A DNA stretch of 64,000 nt from Hyalella azteca (GCF_000764305.2 NW_025941478.1:62001-126000), one strand, 5' to 3'; shown: positions 34,301 to 44,439, counted from the first letter of the stretch. Numbers and translations are program-made. Notes: a model not told the origin generated them from the sequence alone.

Positions 34301-35840
34301 AGTTCAATTTTCAATACTACACGAAAGTTAAAGTTTTTCGCAATATTAAAATTTGAGTCTCAGAATTAATTAGAAACAAATGCGGAATGCTATTGAGATG
34401 AAGAGGTAGGCTCGAATAAGAGTCAATTGATCGAAGTGCCCTAAAAGAAGCTAGTTTGTGAGTAGGAAATGTGAGGTCTAGGAATTTTCAATGAGGGTTA
34501 CAATTATGATTTTGTTTTGAAAATTATTTTTAGAAATTTACACAATTTTGGAAATGATTACAATCACGAAAAAAAAATTAAAATGACAAGAAATGAATAT
34601 AAATTGCAATTACAAAAGGTTTTGACAATACAAAGGAAAACATTTAGCTTGATTGGTTAGGTAAATCAACCTGCAACCGTCCATGACTGCAGTGCTATTC
34701 CTACCTGAAATAAGCACGAGTAGGGCGGTAATAGGTTGATCATATCCCTCAATATAAGAATAGTTTGACAATCTGTCACTGAATTTTTTTTTGTAAACGA
34801 TGATAAAAATGAACATCTGGCTGAATACAAAAAATGTTTCATAACACTAAGTTGGGCCACAAATTGAGATACCATCTGAATGAACACCGAATGAGGAATG
34901 AGTTAACGTGAGGAATGGGAATAAAGCAACATGAGGAATGGGAATGCCGTCAAAAAGGGAATAGGAATAGATAAAAACCTTAACAGATTATGAAGGAAAA
35001 AAGTCTACCAGAAATTACATCAAAGAGAAATAATTGAACATCAATTGAATTAAAATTGATGTGGGAGCGAGAATACCCGGTGAATGACAGTTGAAAACAG
35101 CGAGTCTACGAGGAAGTGTGAATAAATTCTACATGAAAATCAATACAAATTAACTAATAGCTAAAAACCTTAATGAATATTTCTCCCCCTCAGTGTTGAC
35201 ATTAGAATTTCACCTGAGAGAACGTCACTGCAACCTATCAACAAGTTCAATTGACACAACAATTGCTTATTCAACATAAATGTGGGCACTAAGAGTTGAC
35301 TTAAAATGTCTCGCTAAAAACTTGACTGAAAACTACCAAGATAATCGAAATCTATTTAAAACACTAGAACCACAAGTTCTCATTGAACTAATTCAGTTAC
35401 AGCATCGTACTTTATTGGTGTAGAAGTTAACGCTTCCAGTCGCTTCAGAAATGTCACAAACGTGAAGGCAGAAAAAGAAGTAATTTTTATCAATAATCAC
35501 GAATAAAATGAGTAAAAGCTAAGTCTATCCATCACTTTGGACCATAAATATGGATAAAATCAGAGATTGTAGTAACAAGCTAAGCGCTGCCTAGAAAGTC
35601 ACGTAAAAGGAGAGGGTCTCAGACAGTCATTTGCTCGTTGCATCCATACGCATTGTTAAGTAAATAAAATATCACAAAGATTAAAATTAATGGTCTTTTT
35701 AAGGGCTAGGATTTCATATCAGGGTAAAATTGCATTTAATGAAAGGCTAAAATGAAATCTAATTTAAAACCATAAGTAGAACAGATGCACTCGCACCTCG
35801 GAGAGTTCTAATTCTAAGTATTAGATGCCTAAAAACGATC
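34300..35840. other. Spacer and 3' flank of the kinase gene
   Basis: AT-rich unique DNA. The part nearest 35844 is expected to be the kinase 3' UTR. No other gene seen. Confidence 0.5.
35411..35416 (-). terminator. Candidate poly(A) signal of the kinase gene
   Basis: AATAAA on the minus strand (cAccAATAAAgtacg context), about 430 bases after the stop codon at 35844. It is the first perfect hexamer noticed downstream of the stop. Confidence 0.4.
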
Positions 35841-35843
35841 TGA

Positions 35844-36778
35844 TCATCGGTCTTTGGAATTTTGATTTCGCCTGCGCCTTTTATATCTCCTCACGGCGGG
35901 AGCTAATATTTCTGGAGGAGACCCGCCATCTAATAACCTCTTCCGTGACCTGGTCAAAATGGGCTCAAAGACTGTGTATCTTGGAGCCAAAGGGTAGCGG
36001 GCACTTTGGTCCGCAGCTGAATGTTTGTATCCGGTATTTCGTGAAGCGGAATGGTAACCGCTCGAGAACTCGTTCGAGGGAAGAGCTCCACTGGCACCAG
36101 AGAAACTAATCTCAGCTGCAAATAATTGCCGCTTTATGATCTTGGGTTCACGAGGCTCCGACTCATTGTCAGCCAAAAAGCCACTAAAATCCAGGCGCTG
36201 TTTAGGGCTTCGAGGAAGGAACTTCTTGCCATTTAGTTCAAATCCCTGAACGAATTTCGCTCCTCGTATTTGGGACGCCAGTGCAGCATAAATTTCATCG
36301 TCGTTTGCTGCGTTGCTGTTGTTACGGGATGGAACCGTAGACGAAGGCGCGGATTTAGGCAGTTGCGGGACCCGGCCGACGAAAGAAGACGTGTTAATAT
36401 CTTCCATGCTGGCCCGTCCATGGAATCTGGCCAGACTTTGGCTGTTGAAATAAGTCGGAGCAACAGGAGGTAGGCCGTTGAACGGCGCAACGAAAGTTCG
36501 GGAAGAAGCGCCGGCGATTTCTTTCATCAGGTAAGTTGAACTCAGGGTGTTCACCCGCCTCACCCGCGTTGATGACAAATACCGAGCCGCCGAAAATCTA
36601 CATCTCTCTTGGGCTACGGCGAGGTCATCGACCAAATTTTGGGTGTTTGGGAGGGTGGGCCGTCGCAAGCTAGGGAGCTCCATGGCGAGAGGGTTGACGA
36701 ATTCATCGAACTGCATCCACGGATGCTCGAGGACGTCTTTCGTGAAAGGACGATCTGCAGGATCAACCGCCAGGAGTT
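35844..36778 (-). CDS. RPS6KA5-like: MSK last exon: end of C-terminal kinase and regulatory tail
   Basis: The acceptor tttttccag|AA completes a Glu codon with the preceding exon (phase 1). LLAVDPADRPFTKDVLEHPW is subdomain XI of the second kinase. A tail of about 265 residues follows, Ser/Pro-rich; RTFVAPFN resembles the TF-x-AFN motif that follows the kinase in vertebrate MSKs, and FSSGYHSASRN is a possible phosphorylation cluster. It ends RRYKRRRRNQNSKDR and TGA. The open frame continues 48 codons upstream of the acceptor into the intron. Confidence 0.9.
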
Positions 36779-39700
36779 CTGGAAAAATTCGTCCGGTTAA
36801 TTTCGTGGAAGCGAATGAATTTCCGACACAATATTTCTGGGTTGGAAAGAAGGATTGAGAATAATTCAGCACAGTGACATGGAGTAGAGATAAAAGAGTG
36901 AAAATATGTTTAGTGAATAACATGAAAACATGAATGAAGCGTATATAAAAATAGTAAATAACATATGTTAAATAATATTTAATTTATATCATAGCAAATT
37001 TCATTAATTAGATGATTTTAGGAATAGATTTGAACTCACCCTGCACGAGGCTTCGAACGGACGAGTTTACGTTTTCCCAGGCCTCCTCGTCGAATCTGAA
37101 GTCCCCAGCCAATATTTTGGCGAGGGGACTGGCGGTGCCTTCGAAGGGGTGCTTGCTCGACACCATCAGGTACTGCAAACACAGTAACTAGTTAGATAGT
37201 GTTGCTAGTGTTAGCTAGTGTTACTAGTGTTAGCTAGTGTTAGCTAGTGTTAGCTAGTGTTTGCTAGTGTTTGCTAGTGTTGCTAGTGTTACTAGTGTTA
37301 CTAGTGTTAGCTAGTGTTAGCTAGTGTTTGCTAGTGTTAGCTAGTGTTAGGTAGTGTTAGGTAGTGTTAGCTAGTGTTAGGTAGTGTTAGGTAGTGTTGC
37401 TACAATTGTTATACCCTGAAAAGTAACTAAGTTATAAGTAAATAAGACAACTTTCGAAATTGGGAAAAAGATAGAATGTAGAATTTAAATCATGAGACAT
37501 AACATAACATAAAATAGTGATGTCGGCGCTGATGAGTAGGCCTGATGTGGCCTGTCGCCGATTCTTGTACTTTTCAGGAATTGTTCACAGAAGATCTAAA
37601 ATCAGGTCCATTGAACGAATATTTTCAAGACTGACGTTAGTTTAGTTTGAAATAGCTACTAGACTTCCACCGGGTTCGATGCGGTGCTAGGCATTTCTCC
37701 ATAGCTTTAACTAGTCTGTTCTTGAACGCGTTTATAATCGGAGCGTCAACGATGTTACAATAAGTACCTAACAACAATATTTTTGTCACTAATAATAACA
37801 ACACAAATTGTAACAAAAATAATTGTAAATTCTTATTAATTATAATCAATTCGCAACTCACCAACATGACGCCCAGACTCCACATGTCACAAGCCCGCGG
37901 GTCCGCTAGTGCAGCCTGCGGGCGACTTCTCTTGGACGGCAGCAAGGCGGCCACATTACGCTTCCTCTTGCCGCTGTACACGTCCGAGTATCCTTCACCG
38001 GCATCCTTCTTACGCTCCTCCAGATAATCTTTTATTAATTCGGGAGCCGCGAAGCTGAGGGTAAAGTTAGCCGGCGCGCGGACCGCAGACTCTGCGCCAG
38101 GGCCCGCTGAGTCTGCGTCGGGGAAGTGCTTGCACGCGAACCCGAAATCTATTATTTTAACAGACCCATTCAGCGGATCCAGCATCACGTTCTGGAAACA
38201 GAATCAAATATTATAAATAAAGTAAGGTATAAGATTGATGTTAGTTGGTAGTTTCGTACTATTTAAGGCAGTGGCGTCGTAAAATCAAACATTATGCATT
38301 ATTCCCATGACTATAATTAGTTGTTTAATTATATATTCTAACGTAGCCAAATATTTCATTGATATTTTTTAAACTTTATATGACAAGAGGACATTTATTT
38401 CGAGTGAGATACGAAGTCAAATAAATATTGTCGGGGAAGTACGACATCAAAAGAGGTTGGCCAATAAATGGCGCCTTTCTTTCTCCAATAAATGGCCGAC
38501 AGAGAAGAAAATACCAATGCATAGCATTTATGGCGCAGTAAACTTAAGGACATATAACTTACCTCAGGCTTGAGGTCTCGGTGAGCAATGTTGAGTGTGT
38601 GGAGGTGATCGACCGCGACGCAGATTTTTTCGAATACGTCGCGTATTTTCATCTCAGTTGTTTCGGCGTTACGGTGAAGGTACGAGCGCAGGTCTTCACC
38701 AGCCACCAGCTCCGTGACGATGTAGGAAAACGCCTGGGCAAATTACGGAGAAATAGGAAGTGAAAATTGCTGACGGTGGAATAGGAGTAGTGATGGTGAA
38801 ATAGGAGTGATGACGGTGGAATAGGAGTGATGATGGTGGAATAGGAGTGATGATGGTGGAATAGGAGTGATAACGGTAGAATAAGTGATGACGTTGGAAT
38901 AAGAGTTATGACAAAAGAATTCCAGTGATAAAGATGGACAACAGAGAAACATGAATAATTCCATAAAAATATTAATGGTAGCAATTTAATAGGAGTGATT
39001 AAACAACAATAGATGTGATGTCACTGGATGTACAAGTACATGAACATGACGGCAATGACTGCTGAGGTATGATGAGGTATGACCGAACCTGGCAGAATAT
39101 TTAATGCAGGCAGAGTGCAGCATCAATAAATTATTATACTCAAAAATTAATTATTATATTAATTTATTGTTATAATGGTTCATTTCAACAGAAAACATCT
39201 CACGCCACAAATGCCGCGAAGTTCCCTGGCATATCAGGTATTCGTGTTACTCTAAAGCAAGATAAAAGAGAAAATGTTCCTACACTCACCATATCTTGAA
39301 TAAAGTCGATGAACTTGATTATTGAGTGATGCCCCTGAGCTGATGTCAGCATTTGGACCTCCATGGAGCAATCGAGAGCCCGAGGTACCACCTTGACGGC
39401 GTAAGTTTGGCTGGTACGCGTGCTGGTACGCGTGCTGGTACAGCGCAGCACCAGGCCGCTTGAACCTTGGCCTATGGCGGGCTCGTTGAAGTCAATTGCG
39501 TACTTCTGGAAGAACGCCGATATCTGCGGGGTAAAAAGAGGGTTATGGAGGAGGGTTAAGGGTAGACGAGTGTTAAAAAAAGGTTATGAAGATGCTTATG
39601 GAGGGACTTATGGAGTGGGGTTAAGGATTGACGAGGATTAAAAGAGGGTTATGGAGTGTGATCAAGGAACATGAGTAAAAGAGGGTTACGGAGTGGGGTT

Positions 39701-42700
39701 AAGGATGGGCGAGGATTAAAAGAGGGTTATGGAGTGGGGTTAGAGCGGTGGCACACGTTATAATAAGAGACATGAGGAAGAGACAAGAGATGTTGAGTAT
39801 ATTGCAACCACAAGATCGCTGAACAGCGTGTTTGTTGGGAACATGTTTCACGGGCACAGGCTACAGTACTACAAAACAAGGCACAGTAGTAAGGTACAGA
39901 ACACTTTACTACACAACAAGGTGCAGTAGTACACAACAAGGTACACTAGTACAGAACAAGGTACAGTGGTGAAGCACAGTACTACACAACAAGGCACAGT
40001 AGTGAAGTCCAGTACACTTTACTACACAACAAGGCACAGTAGTACTAGATAACAAGGTACAGTACACAGTACCACACAAGGTACAGTACTACACAACAAG
40101 GCACAGTACTCGATGTACTCACGCCAGCAGCAGCGACGACGCTGAGGTCTCGCACGCAGGGCGCGGCGCGTCTCGTGGTCGCGTGCAGCACGACGGCCTC
40201 CAGGGCGACACCCGCTGGTGAGTGCTGGTAGTTCTGGGGGTGGTGACGTGGTGTTAGTGGTGTTAGTGGTGGCATTAAAGTTACTGATGACGGTAACGTA
40301 GGTGTGTTATAATTAGCGTAGACTTAGTGATAGATATGCTCAAAAATTGTTACAATCTTGGGCTTAGAACGAATTATATATAACAATAATGAAATATTTT
40401 TTCATGAAACAATAAGTAAACTACAACGAGAAATTCCCCAGGAAATAAACACAATATAGCAATAAAATATTACACGTGAAGTGGTCTCACTTTGAACCAA
40501 CGAGGGTAATTAAGACAGATTGAACCATTATAATAATATCAAACTGAAGGTGGTTTCTCACTTTGAACCAGATGTGTCGGAGTCCGTCCATCTCGAGCGT
40601 GGTCATGACGAGGTCCTTACACGTGAAGTTACGATGAAAATTAGCCACGTCGTCGTCCCTGTAGAGGACCGGCACAAAGGGCGGCCTCACGCGGCGGGCG
40701 CTTAGGGCAGCCCAATCCATGCCCTGTGTCGTTAAAATACGTTATTGATGGTATATTTTACGTTATTGATGGAATATTTTACGTTATTACTGCACTGCTT
40801 TACGTTATTGGCACACAGCTTTACGTAACAGCTTTACGTTATCGACGCATTTCTTTATGCTACTAGTACAAGTTGTCACGATCACCAAAAAGAAAGTCAT
40901 TCGAGCAAAATAATTCAATTCAGAAAAAATCGACCAAAAACAACGCTTGGCCCACGACAAGTTCTTAACATAAAGTTATATGAACGTTTAGAGTTAAGAA
41001 CTCGCCTCAAAGAAGGGATGGTTCTTCAGTTCTGCGGCCCCATTGTTATAGCCCAGCCGCTGGGTCTGGTCCCGCGCGATGAGCCTGGAGATGAAGTCTG
41101 CAGCCTTCGGGGACAGCGAAGGAGGCATCTGCACCTCCAGAGACAGGATGCGTCTGTAGGATCACAGCAGGAGTTCATGATAGAGGCGGTGGTAAGGTTT
41201 GATTAGGGTATGAGAAACTAGTGGGTTAAGTGACCGACCAATTAGGGCATGAGGAACTAGTGGGCTAAGTGACCGATAAATCAACTATGATGGGTTTAGT
41301 CTTTGTCTATGATTGGCATAATAATGTTCTAATGTTGGTGTAACATTGCTGTCAAATTATGAAAATGCAAGAGCAATTTTCTGAGTGATTCAAGTATGCG
41401 ATAACAGCTCAGGCGTTCGAAATCTCAACCCCAATACTCCCACAGTAACCCCAACACCCCCAGTAACCCCAACACCTCCAGTAACCCCAACACCCCAGTA
41501 ACCCCAACACCCCCAGTAACCCCAAAACCCCAACACCTCATCAACGCACCGAGCAAGCTTGGCGTTTCCGTCATTATTCAAATCCTATGTAAATAATATC
41601 TACATTATAGCCATTTAATTTACTACAATAAAACTTAATAATATCAACAATATTTGCCACTAATAACACTGAATAATATCATGAATATTTGGCGCTAATA
41701 GGACTTAATATCAACAATCTGTGCCACTAATAAATCAGAATAATATCAATAATATTGAACAACAACAAGACTGAATAATATCAACAATCTATGCAAGTAA
41801 TAAGACTGAATAATATCAACAATACTTGCCACTAATAAGAGTGACTAATATCAACAATATTTGCCACTAATAACACAGAATAATATCAACAACATTTGCC
41901 ACTAATAACACTGAATAATATCAAGAATATATAACAAGACTCACGGCGTGCAGCTTCTCGACGGCCAGGACCATCTCCCCCACGTAGAAGCGCGTGTGGT
42001 CTTCGCTCATTTGTCCTCCGCGATTAAAATGGAAAAATAATTCGCCCCCTTGGATGAAGTCTGCTCAGAGCAACACAAAGTTAATTTCTGATTATGAGCA
42101 ACTACGTGAACATTGAACAGTGTATACTGTATATAAGAATGAACCGTATATACTGGCACAGCTTAGGAACATAACAATGAACAGTATATATGCACTGGCA
42201 CAGTTCAGCTAGAGAACATGACAATATACCAACAATAAAGAAGCCAGTAAATATTTACGACACCACAAATACTTGGATCTTATCGCTATAATCTACTAAG
42301 TAGGTAGATTATAGTCTAGGACTAGGTAAATTATAGTCAAAGACTAGGTATATTATAGTCAAAACGACTTGGATGTCATCGCTATATAATCTATTTACAG
42401 TCTACGCAAAGAACATTTTCAGTTCAGTTCATCTAGAACAAGTTTAGCCGTATCACCCACAGCACCCTTATGAATTAAGCTGTTACCTATGACTATGACC
42501 CACACCACTTTCAGCACCCACCCATGACCTAATTATGACCCTATCACTCACCCATCACGACCCCATGACTCGCCCATAACCCCATGACTCACCCACATGG
42601 TGGGATTCTAGGGCTAGCGTTGGGCTGGGTCGGTGCCCACCCATAACCCCCATCACCCATGACCCACCCATCACCCCATCACCCAAGACACTCACCCATC

Positions 42701-44436
42701 ACCCCACCACACATGACACTTACCCATCACAAGATAGAGGAAAAGTTCGTCCTGGAAAGCATATTTGAGTTGAGCGAAGGAAGGATCGTCCTGCAGCAGA
42801 CGGAGGACCTGCAGCTCTGTGTAGGCGTGCTCCACGGCCTTGGTCCGCTGCAGCAGGACGCACTTCCTCACCACCTTCATGGCGTAGGTCTTGCCTACGT
42901 CAGCACCAGTCATCTTCCTCACCAGGAACACCGTGCCGTATGCTGCACACAACATATGNGGACTATGGTATTCCTACCAGGTAACGGGGACTATGGTATT
43001 CCTACCAGGTAACGGGGACTATGGTATTCCTACCAGGTAACGGGGACTATGGTATTCCTACCAGGTAACGGGGACTATGGTATTCCTACCAGGTAACGGG
43101 GACTATGGTATTCCTACCAGGTAACGGGGACTATGGTATTCCTACCAGGTAACGGGGACTATGGTATTCCTACCAGGTAACGGGGACTATGGTATTCCTA
43201 CCAGGTAACGGGGACTATGGTATTCCTACCAGGTAACGGGGACTATGGTATTCCTACCAGGTAACGGGGACTATGGTATTCCTACCAGGTAACGGGGACT
43301 ATGGTATTCCTACCAGGTAACGGGGACTATGGTATTCCTACCAGGTAACGGGGACTATGGTATTCCTACCAGGTAACGGGGACTATGGTATTCCTACCAG
43401 GTAACGGGGACTATGGTATTCCTACCAGGTAACGGGGACTATGGTATTCCTACCAGGTAACGGGGACTATGGTATTCCTACCAGGTAACGGGGACTATGG
43501 TATTCCTACCAGGTAACGGGGACTATGGTATTCCTACCAGGTAACGGGGACTATGGTATTCCTACCAGGTAACGGGGACTATGGTATTCCTACCAGGTAA
43601 CGGGGACTATGGTATTCCTACCAGGTAACGGGGACTATGGTATTCCTACCAGGTAACGGGGACTATGGTATTCCTACCAGGTAACGGGGACTATGGTATT
43701 CCTACCAGGTAACGGGGACTATGGTATTCCTACCAGGTAACGGGGACTATGGTATTCCTACCAGGTAACGGGGACTATGGTATTCCTACCAGGTAACGGG
43801 GACTATGGTATTCCTACCAGGTAACGGGGACTATGGTATTCCTACCAGGTAACGGGGACTATGGTATTCCTACCAGGTAACGGGGACTATGGTATTCCTA
43901 CCAGGTAACGGGGACTATGGTATTCCTACCAGGTAACGGGGACTATGGTATTCCTACCAGGTAACGGGGACTATGGTATTCCTACCAGGTAACGGGGACT
44001 ATGGTATTCCTACCAGGTAACGGGGACTATGGTATTCCTACCAGGTAACGGGGACTATGGTATTCCTACCAGGTAACGGGGACTATGGTATTCCTACCAG
44101 GTAACGGGGACTATGGTATTCCTACCAGGTAACGGGGACTATGGTATTCCTACCAGGTAACGGGGACTATGGTATTCCTACCAGGTAACGAGGACTATGG
44201 TATTCCTACCAGCATGTCTGTCACGGTAACAGTTTTTGGACACTGGTAACACCGTCTTATCTGTCGCGACGCTAAAACGTTACCCAAGGCTACACGAGAC
44301 ATGTAATACATGAACTCAGTTACACACACAATCATTCATGTATAAATGAATAAAAATATTCACTCACCACCACTGCCGAGCTGCTTGAGTGCCTTGAAGT
44401 GAGTTACATCCACGTAGTCAGCGCTCATTTTGCTGT
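35844..44436 (-). CDS. RPS6KA5-like: MSK/JIL-1-type tandem protein kinase, in pieces
   Basis: Eleven in-place exons on the minus strand (44436-44368, 42942-42724, 42060-41945, 41153-41006, 40723-40562, 40233-40123, 39523-39290, 38733-38563, 38191-37862, 37172-37040, 36778-35844) join in phase, except for a missing piece between the third and fourth. They encode an AGC-type N-terminal kinase and a CAMK-type C-terminal kinase, the arrangement of RSK and MSK; IIDFGFA and NFTLSFAAPEL in the second domain are MSK-like, not RSK-like. MSKs sit in the nucleus, are activated by ERK and p38, and phosphorylate histone H3 and CREB; the fly member is JIL-1. The tail of about 250 residues ends in a basic cluster (RRYKRRRRNQNSKDR), a probable nuclear signal. 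The catalytic-loop/DFG exon of the first domain is absent and two further exons are displaced to 31.7-32.3 kb. The first exon has an upstream acceptor, so the true N-terminus lies further 5'. Confidence 0.9.
37040..37172 (-). CDS. RPS6KA5-like: MSK exon: C-terminal kinase subdomains X-XI
   Basis: Bounded by tttgcag|TAC and GTGCAG+G|GTGAGT, phase 0 to 1. The peptide YLMVSSKHPFEG, then LAKILAGDFRFDEEAWENV, matches YTMLSGQVPF and DFSFEGEAWKNV of MSK1. Its upstream intron begins with a 12-bp minisatellite about 15 bp from the exon edge. Confidence 0.9.
37190..37402. repeat. Minisatellite, 12-bp unit, about 17 copies
   Basis: Copies of gttagctagtgt with shortened variants, inside the kinase intron. 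Confidence 0.95.
37862..38191 (-). CDS. RPS6KA5-like: MSK exon: C-terminal kinase DFG to subdomain IX, with insertion
   Basis: One hundred and ten codons, phase 0, from gtttccag|AAC to ATGTTG|GTGAGT. NVMLDPLNGSVKIIDFGFAC gives the catalytic Asn and the DFG motif; FTLSFAAPEL is the end of the activation loop; CDMWSLGVML is subdomain IX. Between APEL and CDMW lie about 48 residues where vertebrate MSKs have about nine; the extra stretch carries GKRKRN and SKRSR, basic nuclear-signal-like clusters. Confidence 0.92.
38563..38733 (-). CDS. RPS6KA5-like: MSK exon: C-terminal kinase catalytic loop
   Basis: Fifty-seven codons, phase 0, from tttgcccag|GCG to CCTGAG|GTAAGT. AFSYIVTELVAGEDLRSYL is the hinge region and VDHLHTLNIAHRDLKPE the catalytic loop with the catalytic Asp intact; the exon break falls between the Glu and Asn of HRDLKPEN, and the Asn starts the next exon. 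Confidence 0.93.
38765..38925. repeat. Minisatellite, 19-20-bp unit, about 7 copies
   Basis: Copies of ggaataggagtgatgatggt in the kinase intron. Confidence 0.9.
39290..39523 (-). CDS. RPS6KA5-like: MSK exon: start of C-terminal kinase
   Basis: Seventy-eight codons, phase 0, from ccccgcag|ATA to GATATG|GTGAGT. ISAFFQKYAIDFNEPAIGQG then SSGLVLRC is the glycine loop; QTYAVKVV holds the ATP-binding Lys and CSMEVQMLTSAQGHHSIIKF the helix C Glu. Between them TSTRTSTRTSQT is an in-frame 12-bp tandem duplication, a minisatellite-type event inside the kinase core. Confidence 0.92.
39535..39745. repeat. Degenerate minisatellite in kinase intron
   Basis: Copies of gaggattaaaagagggttat followed by ggagtggggttaag, starting about 10 bp upstream of the exon at 39523. 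Confidence 0.85.
39880..40110. repeat. Degenerate minisatellite in kinase intron
   Basis: Copies of acaacaaggcacagtagtac and variants, ending about 12 bp from the donor at 40122. Confidence 0.85.
40123..40233 (-). CDS. RPS6KA5-like: MSK exon: linker between the kinase domains
   Basis: Thirty-seven codons, phase 0, from cacccccag|AAC to GCTGGC|GTGAGT. NYQHSPAGVALEAVVLHATT, then RRAAPCVRDLSVVAAAG. With the end of the preceding exon it forms WFKNYQHSPAG, aligned to the hydrophobic motif LFQGYSFVAPS of MSK1. The position of the motif phosphoserine appears to be Gln. The linker is shorter than in vertebrate MSKs. Confidence 0.8.
40562..40723 (-). CDS. RPS6KA5-like: MSK exon: AGC C-terminal extension of first kinase
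   Basis: Fifty-four codons, phase 0, from gacacag|GGC to TTCAAA|GTGAGA. GMDWAALSARRVRPPFVPVL then YRDDDVANFHRNFT aligns with INWDDLAAKKVPAPFKPVI and LDVSNFAEEFT. A decoy copy of its last bases plus donor lies about 70 bp inside the intron (40487-40500). Confidence 0.92.
41006..41153 (-). CDS. RPS6KA5-like: MSK exon: end of N-terminal kinase core
   Basis: It starts after gatcctacag with one base completing an Arg codon and encodes RILSLEVQMPPSLSPKAADF then ISRLIARDQTQRLGYNNGAA and ELKNHPFFE, matching RRILKSEPPYP and LIQRLLMKDPKKRLG of MSK1. The downstream boundary is GAG|GCGAGT, a GC donor; the nearest GT gives a frame that does not continue into the next exon. Confidence 0.9.
41402..41572. 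repeat. Second copy of 31488-31716 with a truncated kinase exon end
   Basis: The flank ataacagctcaggcgttcg, a shortened 17-18-bp array and the last 23 bases of the displaced exon (41550-41572) match the 31.5-31.7 kb copy. Similarity stops abruptly at 41572 in the middle of the exon. This is where the displaced exons belong. Confidence 0.9.
41620..41940. repeat. Minisatellite, about 35-bp unit, 8 copies
   Basis: Copies of aataatatcaacaatatttg followed by ccactaataacactg, ending close to the exon at 41945. Confidence 0.9.
41945..42060 (-). CDS. RPS6KA5-like: MSK exon: N-terminal kinase subdomains V-VIa
   Basis: The acceptor gagcag|AC completes an Asp codon (phase 1) and the exon ends CACGCC|GTGAGT, phase 0. 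DFIQGGELFFHFNRGGQMSE then DHTRFYVGEMVLAVEKLHA matches the hinge and helix E of MSK1 (YINGGELF; YVGEIVLALEHLH). The next expected exon would begin with the catalytic loop and is not present. Confidence 0.92.
42724..42942 (-). CDS. RPS6KA5-like: MSK exon: N-terminal kinase subdomains I-IV
   Basis: From tgtgtgcag|CA to GTGATGG|GTAAGT, phase 1 to 1. AYGTVFLVRKMTGADVGKTY then AMKVVRKCVLL contains the end of the glycine loop and the ATP-binding Lys; EHAYTELQVLRLL has the helix C Glu; YAFQDELFLYLVM leads into the hinge. All positions match MSK1. Confidence 0.93.
42959..44213. repeat. 28-bp minisatellite, about 45 essentially identical copies
   Basis: The unit gggactatggtattcctacc followed by aggtaacg repeats with no difference seen from 42961 until a single change near 44190. 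An N at 42959 marks its left edge, so the array was probably built by gap filling and its real length is unknown. It lies in the intron between the first two kinase exons. Confidence 0.97.
44368..44436 (-). CDS. RPS6KA5-like: MSK exon: beginning of N-terminal kinase
   Basis: ATG at 44428 is followed by SADYVDVTHFKALKQLGSG and the donor GGTG|GTGAGT, phase 1; GSG joins AYG of the next exon to complete the glycine loop GSGAYG. Eight bases precede the ATG within the exon (acceptor tttacag|ACAGCAAA). The ATG could be the start, or an internal Met if the upstream exon is coding; reading through with a phase 1 donor gives xSKMSADY. Confidence 0.85.
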
Positions 44437-44439
44437 CTG

